From Nocardia tengchongensis (GTDB taxonomy: Bacteria > Actinomycetota > Actinomycetes > Mycobacteriales > Mycobacteriaceae): 64,000 nt of DNA. Where the stretch lies: contig NZ_CP074371.1 of the NCBI RefSeq assembly GCF_018362975.1, positions 6,324,001-6,388,000 of the forward strand, in the 5' to 3' direction. The translations under genes were made by a program, and so were the position numbers. Under the pieces are notes generated by a model. The model was given only the letters and a program-made list of their open reading frames with translations. It did no database searches and was not told the DNA's origin. How positions within the stretch are numbered: position 1 is the stretch's first letter; every line of letters begins with the position of its first letter. Of this stretch, positions 8,795 through 18,124 are shown one piece after another.

Positions 8795-9577
8795 ATGACC
8801 GCAGCTCAACGCGTCGCGCTGGTTACCGGCGCGACCAGTGGAATGGGCCTCGCCATCACCGAGAGCTTTGCCGCCCAAGGCATCTCGGTATTCATCTGCG
8901 CGCGCGATCAGCAGCGCCTGCTCGACACCACCAAACGACTGCAGGACGAGGGCCACGCGGTGGACGGCATCACCTGCGATGTCCGCGACGCCACCCAGGT
9001 CCGCGAGTACGTCGATGCCGCCGTCGACCGCTTCGGCCCCGTCGACATCCTGGTCAACAACGCCGGCCGCAGCGGCGGCGGCGAAACGGCGCAGATCACC
9101 GACGAATTGTGGCTGGACGTGATCAACACCAACCTGCACAGCGTCTTCTTCGCCACCAAGGCCGCGCTCACCGCCGGCGGCATGCTCGAACGCGGCAGCG
9201 GCCGCATCGTCAACATCGCCTCCACCGGCGGCAAACAGGGCGTGGTGCACGGCGCGCCCTATTCGGCCTCCAAGCACGGCGTCGTCGGCTTCACCAAGGC
9301 GCTGGGCCTGGAGTTGGCCAAGACCGGCATCACGGTCAACGCCGTCTGCCCCGGATTCGTGGAAACGCCCATGGCCGAACGGGTTCGGGAGGTGTACTCG
9401 GACATCTGGGGTGTCGACACCGACGAGGTGCACGCCCGGGTGAGCGCCCGCGTCCCCATCGGCCGCTACGTCGAGCCCACCGAGGTGGCGGCCATGGTCG
9501 ACTATCTGATCGGCCCGGGGGCCGCCGCCGTCACCGCCCAGGCGATGAATGTCTGTGGCGGACTGGGCAACTACTGA
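8795..9577 (+). CDS. Polyketide ketoreductase (ActIII-like SDR)
   Basis: 260 residues, the length of ActIII (261). GGAGG stands five bases before ATG 8795. NADPH fold TGATSGMG at residues about 11-18; NNAG; catalytic Ser, Tyr and Lys in NIASTGG and YSASKHG; PGFVETPMA typical of C9-ketoreductases of type II polyketide synthases. It should reduce the C9 carbonyl of the ACP-bound chain, fixing first-ring cyclisation. ActIII has a Pro-Gly-Gly motif after NAGR that guides stereochemistry; here it is Ser-Gly-Gly (NNAGRSGGGE). Confidence 0.93.
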   Translation: MTAAQRVALVTGATSGMGLAITESFAAQGISVFICARDQQRLLDTTKRLQDEGHAVDGITCDVRDATQVREYVDAAVDRFGPVDILVNNAGRSGGGETAQITDELWLDVINTNLHSVFFATKAALTAGGMLERGSGRIVNIASTGGKQGVVHGAPYSASKHGVVGFTKALGLELAKTGITVNAVCPGFVETPMAERVREVYSDIWGVDTDEVHARVSARVPIGRYVEPTEVAAMVDYLIGPGAAAVTAQAMNVCGGLGNY

Positions 9578-9671
9578 TCCATGTGCGTGCCGGTGCACGT
9601 CGGCGATCCCCCGTTCTCGTTCGCGCACGGTGCGGCCGCGACCGGCTGGTCGACGAGCCCGGACCGGATGG

Positions 9672-10055
9672 TCAGCAAGGATGAATGGTGCGGCGCCAGG
9701 CCAGAATTCGGCGCTGGGTCCGGCCGTCGACCTGGGCGGCGCCGATGAGCGTGAGCTCATCGCCGCTCAGCGTCAGCTGCCGGACCTGTTCGGTGCCCGC
9801 CCAGGCCGGATTCGAGCACACGCTGATGGCATGCACGACCTCGTCGCCGCGCAGCCGCCAGGTGCCGGCGTAGCCCATGAACCGGACGGCCGCGGCGGCG
9901 GAGTCGGTGCGCATCATGCTCACCGACATATGGCCGCAGGATTCGTAGATCAGCAGGCCCCTCGGCGAATCACCGAGTGGGCCTTCGCTTTTGGCATCAT
10001 TGTCGTCGATGTCGTAGTAGGAGCGCAGTTCCCAGGTGCCGATGAGGTCAGTCAT
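9672..10055 (-). CDS. Lipocalin-like domain protein
   Basis: 127 residues from ATG 10055 (an upstream in-frame start at 10088 is possible). MTDLIGTWELRSYYDIDD, then GLLIYESCGHMSVSMMR and a closing strand RRILAWRR are typical of the lipocalin-like (DUF1348-neighbour) beta-barrel proteins often found in natural-product clusters. Likely binds a small hydrophobic ligand or acts as a minor tailoring enzyme. It converges with the ketoreductase, about 95 bp between stops; nothing clear is encoded in that gap. Confidence 0.7.
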   Translation of the reverse strand: MTDLIGTWELRSYYDIDDNDAKSEGPLGDSPRGLLIYESCGHMSVSMMRTDSAAAAVRFMGYAGTWRLRGDEVVHAISVCSNPAWAGTEQVRQLTLSGDELTLIGAAQVDGRTQRRILAWRRTIHPC

Positions 10056-10104
10056 GGACCCCACGATGGTTGCGCGCCCTACAGTCACGCTCGAGGCACC
10101 GCGA

Positions 10105-10599
10105 TCACGTGCGCGGGATGCCGCGGGCGAAGTCGTAGGCGTTCCGGATCAATCGCCACACCACGGCCATCTCGTCGGTATCGCGCGGCCCGTACACCAG
10201 CAGCAGCGTCGGCGGCAGATATCCCCGCCGCGCCATCGGATGCTGTTCGGCCCAGCCCTGTTCGATGGCCTCGACCGCGACCGCCGCGGGCAGGCACAGG
10301 TGCAGGCTGCCATCGCCACGCCCGTGCAGATGCGCGAACTCGGTTCCGGACACGAAGGCATGCTCGGGCCCGTGGGCGAGCTCGGGCAGCAGATACAGCG
10401 CGCGAGTGTCGGGCAGCGAGACCCGGCTGCGGCCGATCTGCGTACCGGACAGGGTGATCATCCGCGCCCACAGCGCTTCCTGCAGATCCGGGGGCGCGAT
10501 ATCGGAGAGCTGTTGATGGGGATTGTGCGGCCGGGTCCGGGGCCGCTCACCACTGCGTCGCGGGAGGCCGAGCCGGTCGGTTGCTGTCACGGTCATCAC
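10105..10599 (-). CDS. Luciferase-domain (DUF5519) protein
   Basis: 164 residues. The block from LHLCLPAAVAVEAIEQGWAE through HPMA to TLLLVYGPRDTDEMAVVWRL is the conserved signature of the DUF5519 'luciferase domain' family of small actinobacterial and fungal proteins of unknown function. No signal peptide or TM segment. It diverges from the HxlR regulator over about 97 bp, so it is the most likely direct target of that regulator. Confidence 0.7.
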   Translation of the reverse strand: MMTVTATDRLGLPRRSGERPRTRPHNPHQQLSDIAPPDLQEALWARMITLSGTQIGRSRVSLPDTRALYLLPELAHGPEHAFVSGTEFAHLHGRGDGSLHLCLPAAVAVEAIEQGWAEQHPMARRGYLPPTLLLVYGPRDTDEMAVVWRLIRNAYDFARGIPRT

Positions 10600-10696
10600 T
10601 GTGCTCCTTTCGGCTTCGCACTTCGTCGAACCGCCTGGTCACACAGTAGTATCCAGAGTATAGTAGTTACCAAATGGAAAGCATGCAGGAGTTGCT

Positions 10697-11065
10697 ATGA
10701 CGGACGTCACACCTACTGCGGTGGACCCCTGCCCCATCACGCCGGTGGTGGATCTCTTCTTCGGCCGGTGGTCGACGCAGGTGCTGTGGGTGCTCACCCG
10801 CCACGGCCGGATGCGTTTCAACGAAGTGCTGCAACGCATTCCGGGCCTCACCCCGAAAGTGCTGACCCAGCGGCTGCGCCAGCTCGAACGCGACGGACTG
10901 CTGGTGCGGACCTATTACGCGGAGATGCCGCCGCGGGTGGAGTACGAGGCCACCGCGCTGGCCGAGACCCTCTCGCCGGTGTTCACCAGCCTCACCCAAT
11001 GGTCCGAGCAGCATCTGGCGGCGGTGCTCGACGCGCGGGCGGCCTACGACGCCGCCGAGGGCTGA
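10697..11065 (+). CDS. HxlR-family transcriptional regulator
   Basis: 122 residues. Winged-helix HxlR pattern: CPITPVVDLFFGRWSTQVLW, GRMRFNEVLQRIPGLTPKVL, then TQRLRQLERDGLLVRTYYAE and VEYEATALAETL. This family binds palindromes in divergent promoters and often senses redox or reactive compounds. The upstream region 10636-10690 is AT-richer and holds GTAGTATCC...GTATAGTAGTTACC, a plausible operator. The stop at 11065 is one base from the stop of the convergent hydrolase, at a short tandem duplication. Confidence 0.88.
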   Translation: MTDVTPTAVDPCPITPVVDLFFGRWSTQVLWVLTRHGRMRFNEVLQRIPGLTPKVLTQRLRQLERDGLLVRTYYAEMPPRVEYEATALAETLSPVFTSLTQWSEQHLAAVLDARAAYDAAEG

Positions 11066-11087
11066 CCTACGACGCCGCCGAGGGCTG
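11043..11087. repeat. 22-bp tandem duplication across two gene ends
   Basis: CCTACGACGCCGCCGAGGGCTG occurs at 11043-11064 and 11066-11087, period 23. The first copy encodes the last residues of the HxlR regulator (YDAAEG); the second supplies, on the other strand, the C-terminal QPSAAS of the hydrolase. The duplication therefore made the present ends of both genes. Confidence 0.9.
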
Positions 11088-11828
11088 TGCCGCCAATTCC
11101 AGGAGATGCCCGGCCAATTCGCGCGGCATGGTGATCATGCAGTCGTGCCCGGTGGGCAGCAGCTTGAGCCGCTCGGCGGGCAGATCCGCCGGCGGCAGGG
11201 TGCGCGGCATCGCCGCGCGGATGGCCTGGAACTCGGCCCCGCCCCCGGTGCAGTGGATATGAGTCACCGGAATCTCCTGCAGCGCATCGGGATTGCGCAG
11301 CACCATCGGCTCGGTGAACGTCTTCAGCGACTGCGGGGTGAGCATCGAGGCCAGCCAGCTCAGATCCGATTCGTCGGTGACCCCGTAGAGGCCGCCGTCG
11401 CCCATCGGCTCGGTCTGCGGTGGAACACGCCAGCCGTCACCGAATTCGGCCGCCAGCGCGGCGAAGGCGTCGACCATGGGGGCCATGATGTCCGCGACCG
11501 CCTCGCCGTCCCGGGGGACGAAGGTGTCGACATAGACCAGCTCGGCCACCCGATCGGGAAGCGCGTCGGCGAGCGCGGTGATGACGATCCCGGCGTAGCT
11601 GTGACCGACCAGCACGAGATCGCGCAACTCGGCCGTGCGCACCAGCTCGACCAGATCCTGAACGTGGGTGCCGAGCCCGACCTCCGGGCCGAGCGACTCG
11701 GCGCGTTCGCCGAGGCCGACCAGCGAGGGGGTGAGCACCCGGTGGCCGGCGGCGCTCAGCAGCGGCGCCACCCGCTGCCAGGCCCAACCGCCGTGGAACG
11801 CACCGGGAACGAGCAGATAGGTGGCCAT
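11067..11828 (-). CDS. Alpha/beta hydrolase, last gene of PKS operon
   Basis: 253 residues from ATG 11828 (GTG 11831 also possible; AGGAGA precedes). LVPGAFHGGWAWQRVAPLL is the oxyanion region, VGHSYAGIV holds the nucleophile Ser, VYVDTFVP follows, and PTGHDCMI has the His. It resembles the MhpC/salicylate-esterase-like hydrolases found in aromatic polyketide clusters. The start overlaps the monooxygenase stop (TGATG), so translation is coupled. Role could be ester or lactone hydrolysis of the product, or chain release. Confidence 0.85.
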   Translation of the reverse strand: MATYLLVPGAFHGGWAWQRVAPLLSAAGHRVLTPSLVGLGERAESLGPEVGLGTHVQDLVELVRTAELRDLVLVGHSYAGIVITALADALPDRVAELVYVDTFVPRDGEAVADIMAPMVDAFAALAAEFGDGWRVPPQTEPMGDGGLYGVTDESDLSWLASMLTPQSLKTFTEPMVLRNPDALQEIPVTHIHCTGGGAEFQAIRAAMPRTLPPADLPAERLKLLPTGHDCMITMPRELAGHLLELAAQPSAAS

Positions 11829-13081
11829 CACTTCTCCTGTGTCATCGCTTCGAGGCGGGGCGCGTGGGGTTTCGAGGGCACGTGTTCGGGCCGGACACCG
11901 AGTCCGATGACCCGCGCGACCACGTGCGCCAGCCCGGGGAACCGGCGCAGCAGCCGCGCCAGCAGCGGCTTGTCGGTACCGGGTCGTTCGGCGCTCGGAT
12001 AGAGATCGGTGAGCAGCCGTAGTTGCGCGAATTGCACGACGCGCATGGGCAATTCGCGGCGCCGCTGCACCGCGCGCAACTGGGCGGTGGTGGGTGTGCG
12101 GCCGTCCCGCAGGGTCGGTGCGAGCAGCCGGGCGGCGGCGATGGCGTCCTGAACGGCGAGGTTGATCCCGACCCCGCCGGCCGGGGACATCGCATGGGCG
12201 GCATCACCGATGGCCAGTAGGCCCGGCCGGTACCAGTCCCGCAGCCGGTCGACCCGGACATCGAGCGGTTTGATCGCGTCCCAGTCGTCGATCTCGACCG
12301 TCAGCGCCGCGGTCAGCGACGGGTAGATGGCGGCGATCGCGGCCCGGAACGCGTCGAGCCCCCGCGCGCGCACCGCCTCGAAGCCGCCCTTGGGAATCAT
12401 GTAGGCGACCTGTAGGTACTCGTCGCGATCGATGCAGACGATGAAGAAGTCCCGCCCGCTGCGCACCGCCGGCAGACGTTCGCCCGCCGGCTTGCTCACC
12501 CGGAACCACAGCACATCCATGGGCGCGCGGCTGGCCGCGACCTGGAGCAAATCATGGTGCCGCACCAGCGAATTGCGCCCGTCGGCCGCGACGACGAGTC
12601 GGCTGCGCACCTCGAGCACCGCCTCGGGGGTACGGGCGCGCAGCCCGGTCACCGTTCCGTCGTGCGCGATCAGCTCGGTCACCTCCGCCTGTTGGATCAG
12701 CCGGAAATTGGGGTAGCGGCGGGCGGATTCGGCCAGGAAGTTGAGCACATCCCACTGCGGCATGAAGGCCACGAACGGGAATCGGCCCGGCAGCCGGCGA
12801 AAATCGGCGAAGGTGACCGGCCCCATCGCCGTCGCCATCGGCAACTGCGGCAGTTCGACGTGCGGGAGCGTCAGGAACTCCTCCGCCAGCCCGAGCTCGT
12901 CGAGCGCCATCAGCGTCGACGGATGCACCGTGTCGCCGCGGAAGTCGCGCAGGAAATCCGGATGCTTCTCCAGCACCAGCACATTCGCGCCGGCGCGGGC
13001 GAACAGCAGCCCGGCCGTCAACCCGGCCGGGCCGCCACCGGCCACGCACACGTCGACGACTTCGGTGCTCACGCCCAGCAT
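11828..13081 (-). CDS. FAD-dependent aromatic monooxygenase (PHBH type)
   Basis: 417 residues. GGGPAGLTAGLLFARAGANV is the FAD Rossmann motif, ADGRNSLVRHHD the DG motif, and GDAAHAMSPAGGVGINLAVQ the second FAD motif. The family hydroxylates aromatic rings using O2 and NADPH, so this is the likely hydroxylase of the polyketide product. It overlaps the upstream metallo-hydrolase: either ATG 13081 (13-bp overlap) or GTG 13072 in a GTGA overlap. The GTG gives a shorter N-terminus just before VVDVCVAGGG and may be the true start. Confidence 0.9.
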   Translation of the reverse strand: MLGVSTEVVDVCVAGGGPAGLTAGLLFARAGANVLVLEKHPDFLRDFRGDTVHPSTLMALDELGLAEEFLTLPHVELPQLPMATAMGPVTFADFRRLPGRFPFVAFMPQWDVLNFLAESARRYPNFRLIQQAEVTELIAHDGTVTGLRARTPEAVLEVRSRLVVAADGRNSLVRHHDLLQVAASRAPMDVLWFRVSKPAGERLPAVRSGRDFFIVCIDRDEYLQVAYMIPKGGFEAVRARGLDAFRAAIAAIYPSLTAALTVEIDDWDAIKPLDVRVDRLRDWYRPGLLAIGDAAHAMSPAGGVGINLAVQDAIAAARLLAPTLRDGRTPTTAQLRAVQRRRELPMRVVQFAQLRLLTDLYPSAERPGTDKPLLARLLRRFPGLAHVVARVIGLGVRPEHVPSKPHAPRLEAMTQEK

Positions 13082-14000
13082 TGCGGCACCTGCCCGCCGT
13101 TGTAGGTGACCATCTCGTCGAAAATGGCCAGGACATCCAGTGGCACACCGATTTCCGGGCTGTCCAGCTCGGCGTAGGCGACGTGCAGGTTACCCACCAC
13201 CCGCTCGGCGTCGATCAACTCCCCGAACTCGCCCAGCTCCACCTGCGACGCCAGCTCGAGCGGGGCCAGGCCCAGCGACTTGCCCTCCGCCGCGAGGTTT
13301 TCGATCCAGTGCAGGTAGCGGATGGTCTGGGTGAGGATCTCCGGACCCGCCACCGGACCGTGCCCGGCCACCACGGTCCGCGCACCGAGCGCGGTGAGCT
13401 TGCGCATCGCGTCGAGAGTGCCGCGAACCGAACCGAACAGGCAGAACGGCGCGGCCCCGGACATCACGACATCACCGGCGAAGAGCACCTGCTCCTCGGG
13501 CAGCCAGGCCACCACATCGTTGGTGGTGTGCGCGGCCGGCCCGACATGGATGAGTTCGACCCGCCGCTCCCCCACCCAGACGGTCACCCGATCGCTGAAG
13601 GTGATGGTGGGCAGGGTGACTCGGACATCGCCCCAGTCCACCTGCGGCCACAGCTGGGTCAACGCCAGCCCGGTCTCGATCATCTCCTGGCGGATCCGAT
13701 CGTGGGCAACGACGATCGCCGCGCCGCCGAACTGGTGATTGCCGAAATTGTGGTCCCCGTGGTGATGGGTGTTGAGGATGGTGCGGCCCGGCCCGCCGCA
13801 TGCCGGTCGACGAACTCGGCCAGTGCGCGGGTGCGTCCCTCGGTGGCGAGCGTGTCGATCACCAGCGCGCCGTCGCGCCCGGCGACCACCCCGGCATTGC
13901 TGACACACCACCCGCCGCGATCGTGGGTGTAGGCGAAGACGTCCTCGGCCACCTCGCGCACCACCGGTCGCGCGAGGGGCCGGGCTCCGGTGGCGGTCAT
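13069..14000 (-). CDS. MBL-fold polyketide cyclase/thioesterase (ActIV-like), frameshifted
   Basis: About 310 residues once repaired. The start ATG 14000 overlaps the cyclase stop (ATGA). N-terminal EVAEDVFAYTHDRGGWCVSN and DGALVIDTLA lead to the zinc motif THHHGDHNFGN, then VELIHVGPAAHTTNDVV, GDVVMSGAAPF and VAGHGPVAGPEI: the complete metallo-beta-lactamase set. In actinorhodin clusters the ActIV protein of this fold closes the second ring and releases the chain; same order here after the ActVII-like gene. The frame breaks at about 13795 (plus strand GGCCCGCC); adding one base converts AAGRAAPSS to AAGPGRTILNTHHHGDH. Confidence 0.88.
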
Positions 14001-14950
14001 CGCGGTGACTTCGTGGTCTCGGCCCGGCGGTCGGCGACCTCCCGGACCCCGCACAGCAGGGTGTTGCGGCTGTTGGTGCCCAGCGCCTCCGCCAGATAGG
14101 CGCGCGCGTCCGCGAGAGTGGTGTGCGCGCCGAGGGTTTCGCGCGCCACCTCGGGGTTGATCGCGACCAGGTGCCGGGCGGTGACCACGGCGCCCGCGCC
14201 GCTGTCGGCGAATTCCCAACTGCCACTGTGGCCGAACAGCATGGCGGGCGGCACCAGCTGTTTGTAGTCGATGCGCTCGGCGGGCACGCAGATGCGGATC
14301 GAACGGGTGGTGTGCGGGACGCTGCCTGCGGTGACGGTGTCCATCTCCATGAGCTGCACGCCGGGCTCGTCCTCGGTCAGCTCCACCCGGCCGACGTGCG
14401 GGACGTGGTCGGGCCAGCGGTCGCTGCGATAGACGAAGTCGTAGAGTTCCGCGGCCGGCGCATCCAGGACCACCTTGTCCTCGAAGGTGTGCAGCACCTG
14501 CGACACCGGGTATCCCAGTTCCGCGATGCGGGCCAGAGTGGCCAGTTCGGTGACGCTGTTACGGTCCACCGCATCCGCGATCGCCGCTTGATCACCACCC
14601 GGGATCACCGAGAAGTGATGGTCCAGCGTGATTTTCGTGCTGCGCGCCCCCACCTCCTCGAAGGTCCACTGGCCGCCCATGGAGGCGATCGGCGCCGCGC
14701 TGCGCTCCTGTTCGAAGGTGATCCGACGCTGCCGGGCCACGAACTCCCGGCGGGAGGTCCAGTTCTTCACCTCGCCGTTGACCGTCGCCCACAACCGGAA
14801 CCGCTCCTCGGTGGGCGAGCGATCCAGGTGCCGCACCAGCACACTGGGCTCGAAGATGACCGGCCAGTAGGTGACATCGGCGACCAGGCGATAGACGTCC
14901 GGGAGCGCCGCCTCCACGACCCGGTGATGACTCATCCGGAAGATGCTCAT
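13997..14950 (-). CDS. Didomain aromatase/cyclase (ActVII-like)
   Basis: 317 residues, matching ActVII-type didomain ARO/CYC (about 316). Two SRPBCC/START-like halves: residues about 1-150 (HRVVEAALPDVYRLVADVTY, GGQWTFEE) and about 155-310 (FEDKVVLDAPAAELYDFVYR, GSWEFADSG). These enzymes dehydrate and aromatise the first ring of reduced polyketides, so a didomain form fits a pathway with a C9 ketoreductase. ATG 14950 overlaps the ACP stop (ATGA). Confidence 0.93.
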   Translation of the reverse strand: MSIFRMSHHRVVEAALPDVYRLVADVTYWPVIFEPSVLVRHLDRSPTEERFRLWATVNGEVKNWTSRREFVARQRRITFEQERSAAPIASMGGQWTFEEVGARSTKITLDHHFSVIPGGDQAAIADAVDRNSVTELATLARIAELGYPVSQVLHTFEDKVVLDAPAAELYDFVYRSDRWPDHVPHVGRVELTEDEPGVQLMEMDTVTAGSVPHTTRSIRICVPAERIDYKQLVPPAMLFGHSGSWEFADSGAGAVVTARHLVAINPEVARETLGAHTTLADARAYLAEALGTNSRNTLLCGVREVADRRAETTKSPR

Positions 14951-15204
14951 ACCGCACCCGCCAACTGCCCGTTGACGATGCCGATCAGCTCGGCCGGGGT
15001 CTTCACCTCGACGAGCCGGTCTTCAGGGACCTTCACCCCGAAATCGCGCTCGATGCGCGAGGCCGTCTCGATCAAGGCCAGCGAGTCGTAGCCGAGTTCC
15101 TCGAACTCGACCTCGGCGATATCGCCGGCCAGCTCCGGTGCGGTCTCGTCACCGCCGGCGCACTCCACCAGAATTCGCCGCAGTTCGTCGATGGTCATGG
15201 ACAT
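14947..15204 (-). CDS. Acyl carrier protein of type II PKS
   Basis: 85 residues from ATG 15204, preceded by GAGGAG. The phosphopantetheine serine lies in FEELGYDSLALIETASRIE, and the flanking helices match PKS ACPs (MSMTIDELRRILVECAG; VPEDRLVEVKTPAELIGIVN). It carries the growing chain between KS, KR and cyclases. 51 bp downstream of KS-beta, overlapping the next gene. Confidence 0.95.
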   Translation of the reverse strand: MSMTIDELRRILVECAGGDETAPELAGDIAEVEFEELGYDSLALIETASRIERDFGVKVPEDRLVEVKTPAELIGIVNGQLAGAV

Positions 15205-15255
15205 GATTGGCTCCTCGTTTGTGCTGTTGCTCGGGTATTGCGTTGGTTCGACAGC

Positions 15256-16545
15256 TCATTGGTCGACGCTGCGGACCACCACCGCGGAGTTGAAACCCCA
15301 GCGGCCGCGGGCCAGCACCAGGGCGGTTTCGATGGTGGCGGGCCGCGCGTCCCCGCGGACCAGGTCGATCCGGTACTCCGGCGCCGGGGTGAGGGTGCCG
15401 GCCGTGGGCGGGATCACCGAATCCCGCATGGCCAGAACGGCGGTGACGATGTCGAGCGGCCCCGCGCCCGAGAACAGCCGTCCCGTCAAGGGTTTCGTCG
15501 CCGTGACCGGCACGCCGGCGGCGCCGAACACTGCTTCCAGGGCGGCCGCCTCTGCCCGATCCTGCTCGGGTAGGCCCGCGGCGTCGGCGAATACCACATC
15601 GACGTCGGCGGGGGTCACACCCGCGTCGGTCAGGGCCAGCTCGATCGCGCGCCGCTGACCCGACGGCCGACCGGAGCCCGGCGGCGGATCGAATGTCTGT
15701 GCGTACCCGGCGATTTCACCGTAGACATGCGGCACGCCCCGGGCCCGTGCCGCCTCTGGATCCTCGAGCACGAGCATCGCCCCGCCCTCCCCCGGCACAT
15801 TGCCGGTGGCCTCGGCGTCGAAGGGCAGATAGGCCCGCGCCGGATCGGTCGCGGTGCTGAGGCTGCCGCCCGCGACGTGGGAGGCCCAGCCCCACGGGTC
15901 CAGTGCGGAATCCACGCCCCCGGTGACCACCAGGGGCGTCCCGCGCCGCACCGTGCGCCGGGCGTGCCCGACCGCGTCCAGGCCGCCGGCCTGTTCGGCG
16001 ACCAGGGCGCTGCTGGGTCCGCGCATGCCGTGCCGGATGGAGATCTGCCCGGTGTTGACCGCGTAGAACCAGGCGAACGACTCGTAGACGCTGACATGCT
16101 CGGAGCCCATCGACCACAGCTTGTTGAACTCGCGATGGGTGAATTCGAAACCGCCCGAAGCGTTTCCGGTCACCACACCCATGTCGTAATCGGTCAGTTC
16201 GGCGGTGTCGACCTTCGCGTCGTCCAGCGCCCACTGCGCCGCCACCAGAGCGAGTCGGGTGGAGATGTCGGTCTGCGGCAGCAGCCGACTCGGAAGATGT
16301 TGCGCGGCCTGGAAATCCGCGATCTGCCCGGCCAGGCACGCGCCCGACCCGGTGGTGTCGAACCGGGTCAGCGGCCCGATGCCGCCTCGACCGGCCAACA
16401 CCGCCTCCCAGAAGGGTTCGGTACCGAGCCCGTTCGGCGCGATCACGCCGACTCCCGTCACGACGCTCATGCCGTGTCCTATCGGGCAGGAGCGGGGGCG
16501 CTCCGTGGTTACGCTGTGCTGCCGCCTCCGCGCCTGACCGCTCAT
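15256..16545 (-). CDS. Ketosynthase beta / chain length factor
   Basis: 429 residues from ATG 16545, which overlaps the KS-alpha stop in ATGA, or 404 from ATG 16470 ([16 protein letters not shown]), which matches known family starts better. The active-site Cys is replaced by Gln in [14 protein letters not shown], the defining mark of KS-beta. The protein pairs with KS-alpha, provides the starter by decarboxylating malonyl-ACP and sets chain length. C-terminal [14 protein letters not shown] is typical. Chain length cannot be predicted from reading alone. Confidence 0.95.
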   Translation of the reverse strand: MSGQARRRQHSVTTERPRSCPIGHGMSVVTGVGVIAPNGLGTEPFWEAVLAGRGGIGPLTRFDTTGSGACLAGQIADFQAAQHLPSRLLPQTDISTRLALVAAQWALDDAKVDTAELTDYDMGVVTGNASGGFEFTHREFNKLWSMGSEHVSVYESFAWFYAVNTGQISIRHGMRGPSSALVAEQAGGLDAVGHARRTVRRGTPLVVTGGVDSALDPWGWASHVAGGSLSTATDPARAYLPFDAEATGNVPGEGGAMLVLEDPEAARARGVPHVYGEIAGYAQTFDPPPGSGRPSGQRRAIELALTDAGVTPADVDVVFADAAGLPEQDRAEAAALEAVFGAAGVPVTATKPLTGRLFSGAGPLDIVTAVLAMRDSVIPPTAGTLTPAPEYRIDLVRGDARPATIETALVLARGRWGFNSAVVVRSVDQ

Positions 16546-17810
16546 GCCGCGACCTCCGACGTGCGGCGCAGCACCATGGCGCTCTGGAATCCGCCGAACC
16601 CGCTGCCGACCGTCAGCACGGTGTCCATGCGGTGATCGCGGGCCGTCAGCGGCACATAGTCGAGATCGCATTCCGGATCGCGCTCGTGCAGGTTGGCCGT
16701 GGGCGGCACCACCTGGTAGTCCAGTGCCAGCAGGCAGGCGGCGATCTCCACCGAACCGATCGCGCCCAGCGAATGACCGACCATGGACTTGATCGAGCTC
16801 ATCGGCGTCCGATACGCGTGCTCGCCGAGACTGCGCTTGACCGCGGCGGTCTCGTGCCGATCGTTCTGCCGGGTGCCGGAGCCGTGCGCGTTGACGTAGC
16901 CGACCGCGGTGGGATCGACCCGGGATTCGTCCAGGGCCACCCGGATCGCCTCGGCCATCTCCCGGCCGTCGGCCTTGAGACCGGTCATGTGGTAGGCGTT
17001 GCAGCGCGTCGCGTAGCCGGTGACCTCCGCGTAGATGCGGGCGCCCCGGCGGCGGGCGCTCTCGAACTCCTCGAGCACGAACATGGCCGCGCCCTCGGCG
17101 AGCACGAAACCGTTGCGGGAGTTGTCGAACGGGCGCGAGGCGTGCTCCGGATCGTCGTTGCGCGGGGTGGTCGCGCGAATCGCGTCGAAGCAGGCCACCA
17201 CGATCGGGGTGATCGGGGTGTCGGCGGCGCCGGCGATCATCACATCGGCCGACCCCTCGCGGATCAGCTGCACCGCGTGCCCGACCGAATCCAGGCCGGA
17301 GGTGCAGCCGTTGGAGACCATGGCAACCGGGCCCTCCGCCCCGACGCTCCAGGCCACCTCCGCGGGCATGACGCTGGGCACCATGTAGTCGAACATGTAG
17401 GGCGACAGGTGCTTTTCGTCGAGCACCCAGCTGCGGCCGGAGTCCGACAACACCAGGTACTCCTGTTCGAGGCTGGTCGCTGCGGCGACCGCGCTGCCCA
17501 GGCTCACCCCGAGGCGGAACGGATTCACCGACTCGATCGCCAGGCCGCTGTCGGCGACCGCCTCGCGGGCGCACACCACCGCGAACTGCGCCGCGCGGTC
17601 CATGCGCCGAATCTCGCGAGGCGACAACCCTTCCGCGAGCGCGTCGAAATCGACCTCGCCCGCGACCCGGGACCGATACGGTGCGGCGTCGAAGAAGCTG
17701 ATGGCCCGGGTCGCGGTGCGGCCTTCGGACAACAGCTTCCAGAACTCGTCCTTGCCGGATCCACCGGGTGCCCGCACACCCAGTCCGGTGACGACCACAC
17801 GCCGGCTCAC
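16542..17810 (-). CDS. Ketosynthase alpha of type II PKS
   Basis: 422 residues from GTG 17810 with a G-rich ribosome site. Active-site Cys in [14 protein letters not shown]; catalytic histidines in [12 protein letters not shown] and [17 protein letters not shown]-terminal [13 protein letters not shown]. It condenses malonyl units as a heterodimer with KS-beta. First gene of the leftward operon 17810-11067, which is controlled by the repeats at 17904-17948. Confidence 0.97.
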   Translation of the reverse strand: MSRRVVVTGLGVRAPGGSGKDEFWKLLSEGRTATRAISFFDAAPYRSRVAGEVDFDALAEGLSPREIRRMDRAAQFAVVCAREAVADSGLAIESVNPFRLGVSLGSAVAAATSLEQEYLVLSDSGRSWVLDEKHLSPYMFDYMVPSVMPAEVAWSVGAEGPVAMVSNGCTSGLDSVGHAVQLIREGSADVMIAGAADTPITPIVVACFDAIRATTPRNDDPEHASRPFDNSRNGFVLAEGAAMFVLEEFESARRRGARIYAEVTGYATRCNAYHMTGLKADGREMAEAIRVALDESRVDPTAVGYVNAHGSGTRQNDRHETAAVKRSLGEHAYRTPMSSIKSMVGHSLGAIGSVEIAACLLALDYQVVPPTANLHERDPECDLDYVPLTARDHRMDTVLTVGSGFGGFQSAMVLRRTSEVAA

Positions 17811-17903
17811 CGCATCCCCCCGAATGTGTTGGCGTACATAGCAATTCTCCTTCGCGCCGAATGCTGGTCGAAGCTCCGATGTCTGCTTCAGCGTCTCGCC
17901 TCC

Positions 17904-17948
17904 GGCTCGAGGGCCGCTCTAGCTCCCGGCTCGAGCAGTCCTCGAGCC
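17904..17948 (-). promoter_or_regulatory. Four SARP-type heptamers upstream of KS-alpha
   Basis: Reading the minus strand: TCGAGGA (17945-17939), TCGAGCC (17934-17928), TAGAGCG (17921-17915), TCGAGCC (17910-17904). Each pair is spaced exactly 11 bp; the pairs are set apart by 13 bp. This is the direct-repeat layout bound by SARP activators (TCGAGnn consensus). The block begins 94 bp upstream of the KS-alpha start and faces the SARP gene, so it is the likely main switch of the cluster. The rest of 17811-18124 shows no gene. Confidence 0.7.
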
Positions 17949-18124
17949 GGGACTGCGATCGTCGCTGACAGGATCGTCACTGAAAGGCACACGCGGCCAA
18001 CAGGATCAGGGGAGGAACACAGCAGCGTAGCCCCGTCCGAGGGCGGGGCTACGGTGGAATCGCCGGTCGACGCCACCGGCAAGCGCTAGATCATAGAGGT
18101 GAATCGAAGAATGAGAACAAGTGA

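Noticed and set aside
9586..9671. ATG frame beginning MCVPVHVGDPPFSFAHGAAA after the ketoreductase
   Set aside because: Good third-position GC, but it runs into the antisense of the lipocalin gene, lacks a ribosome site and matches nothing I know.
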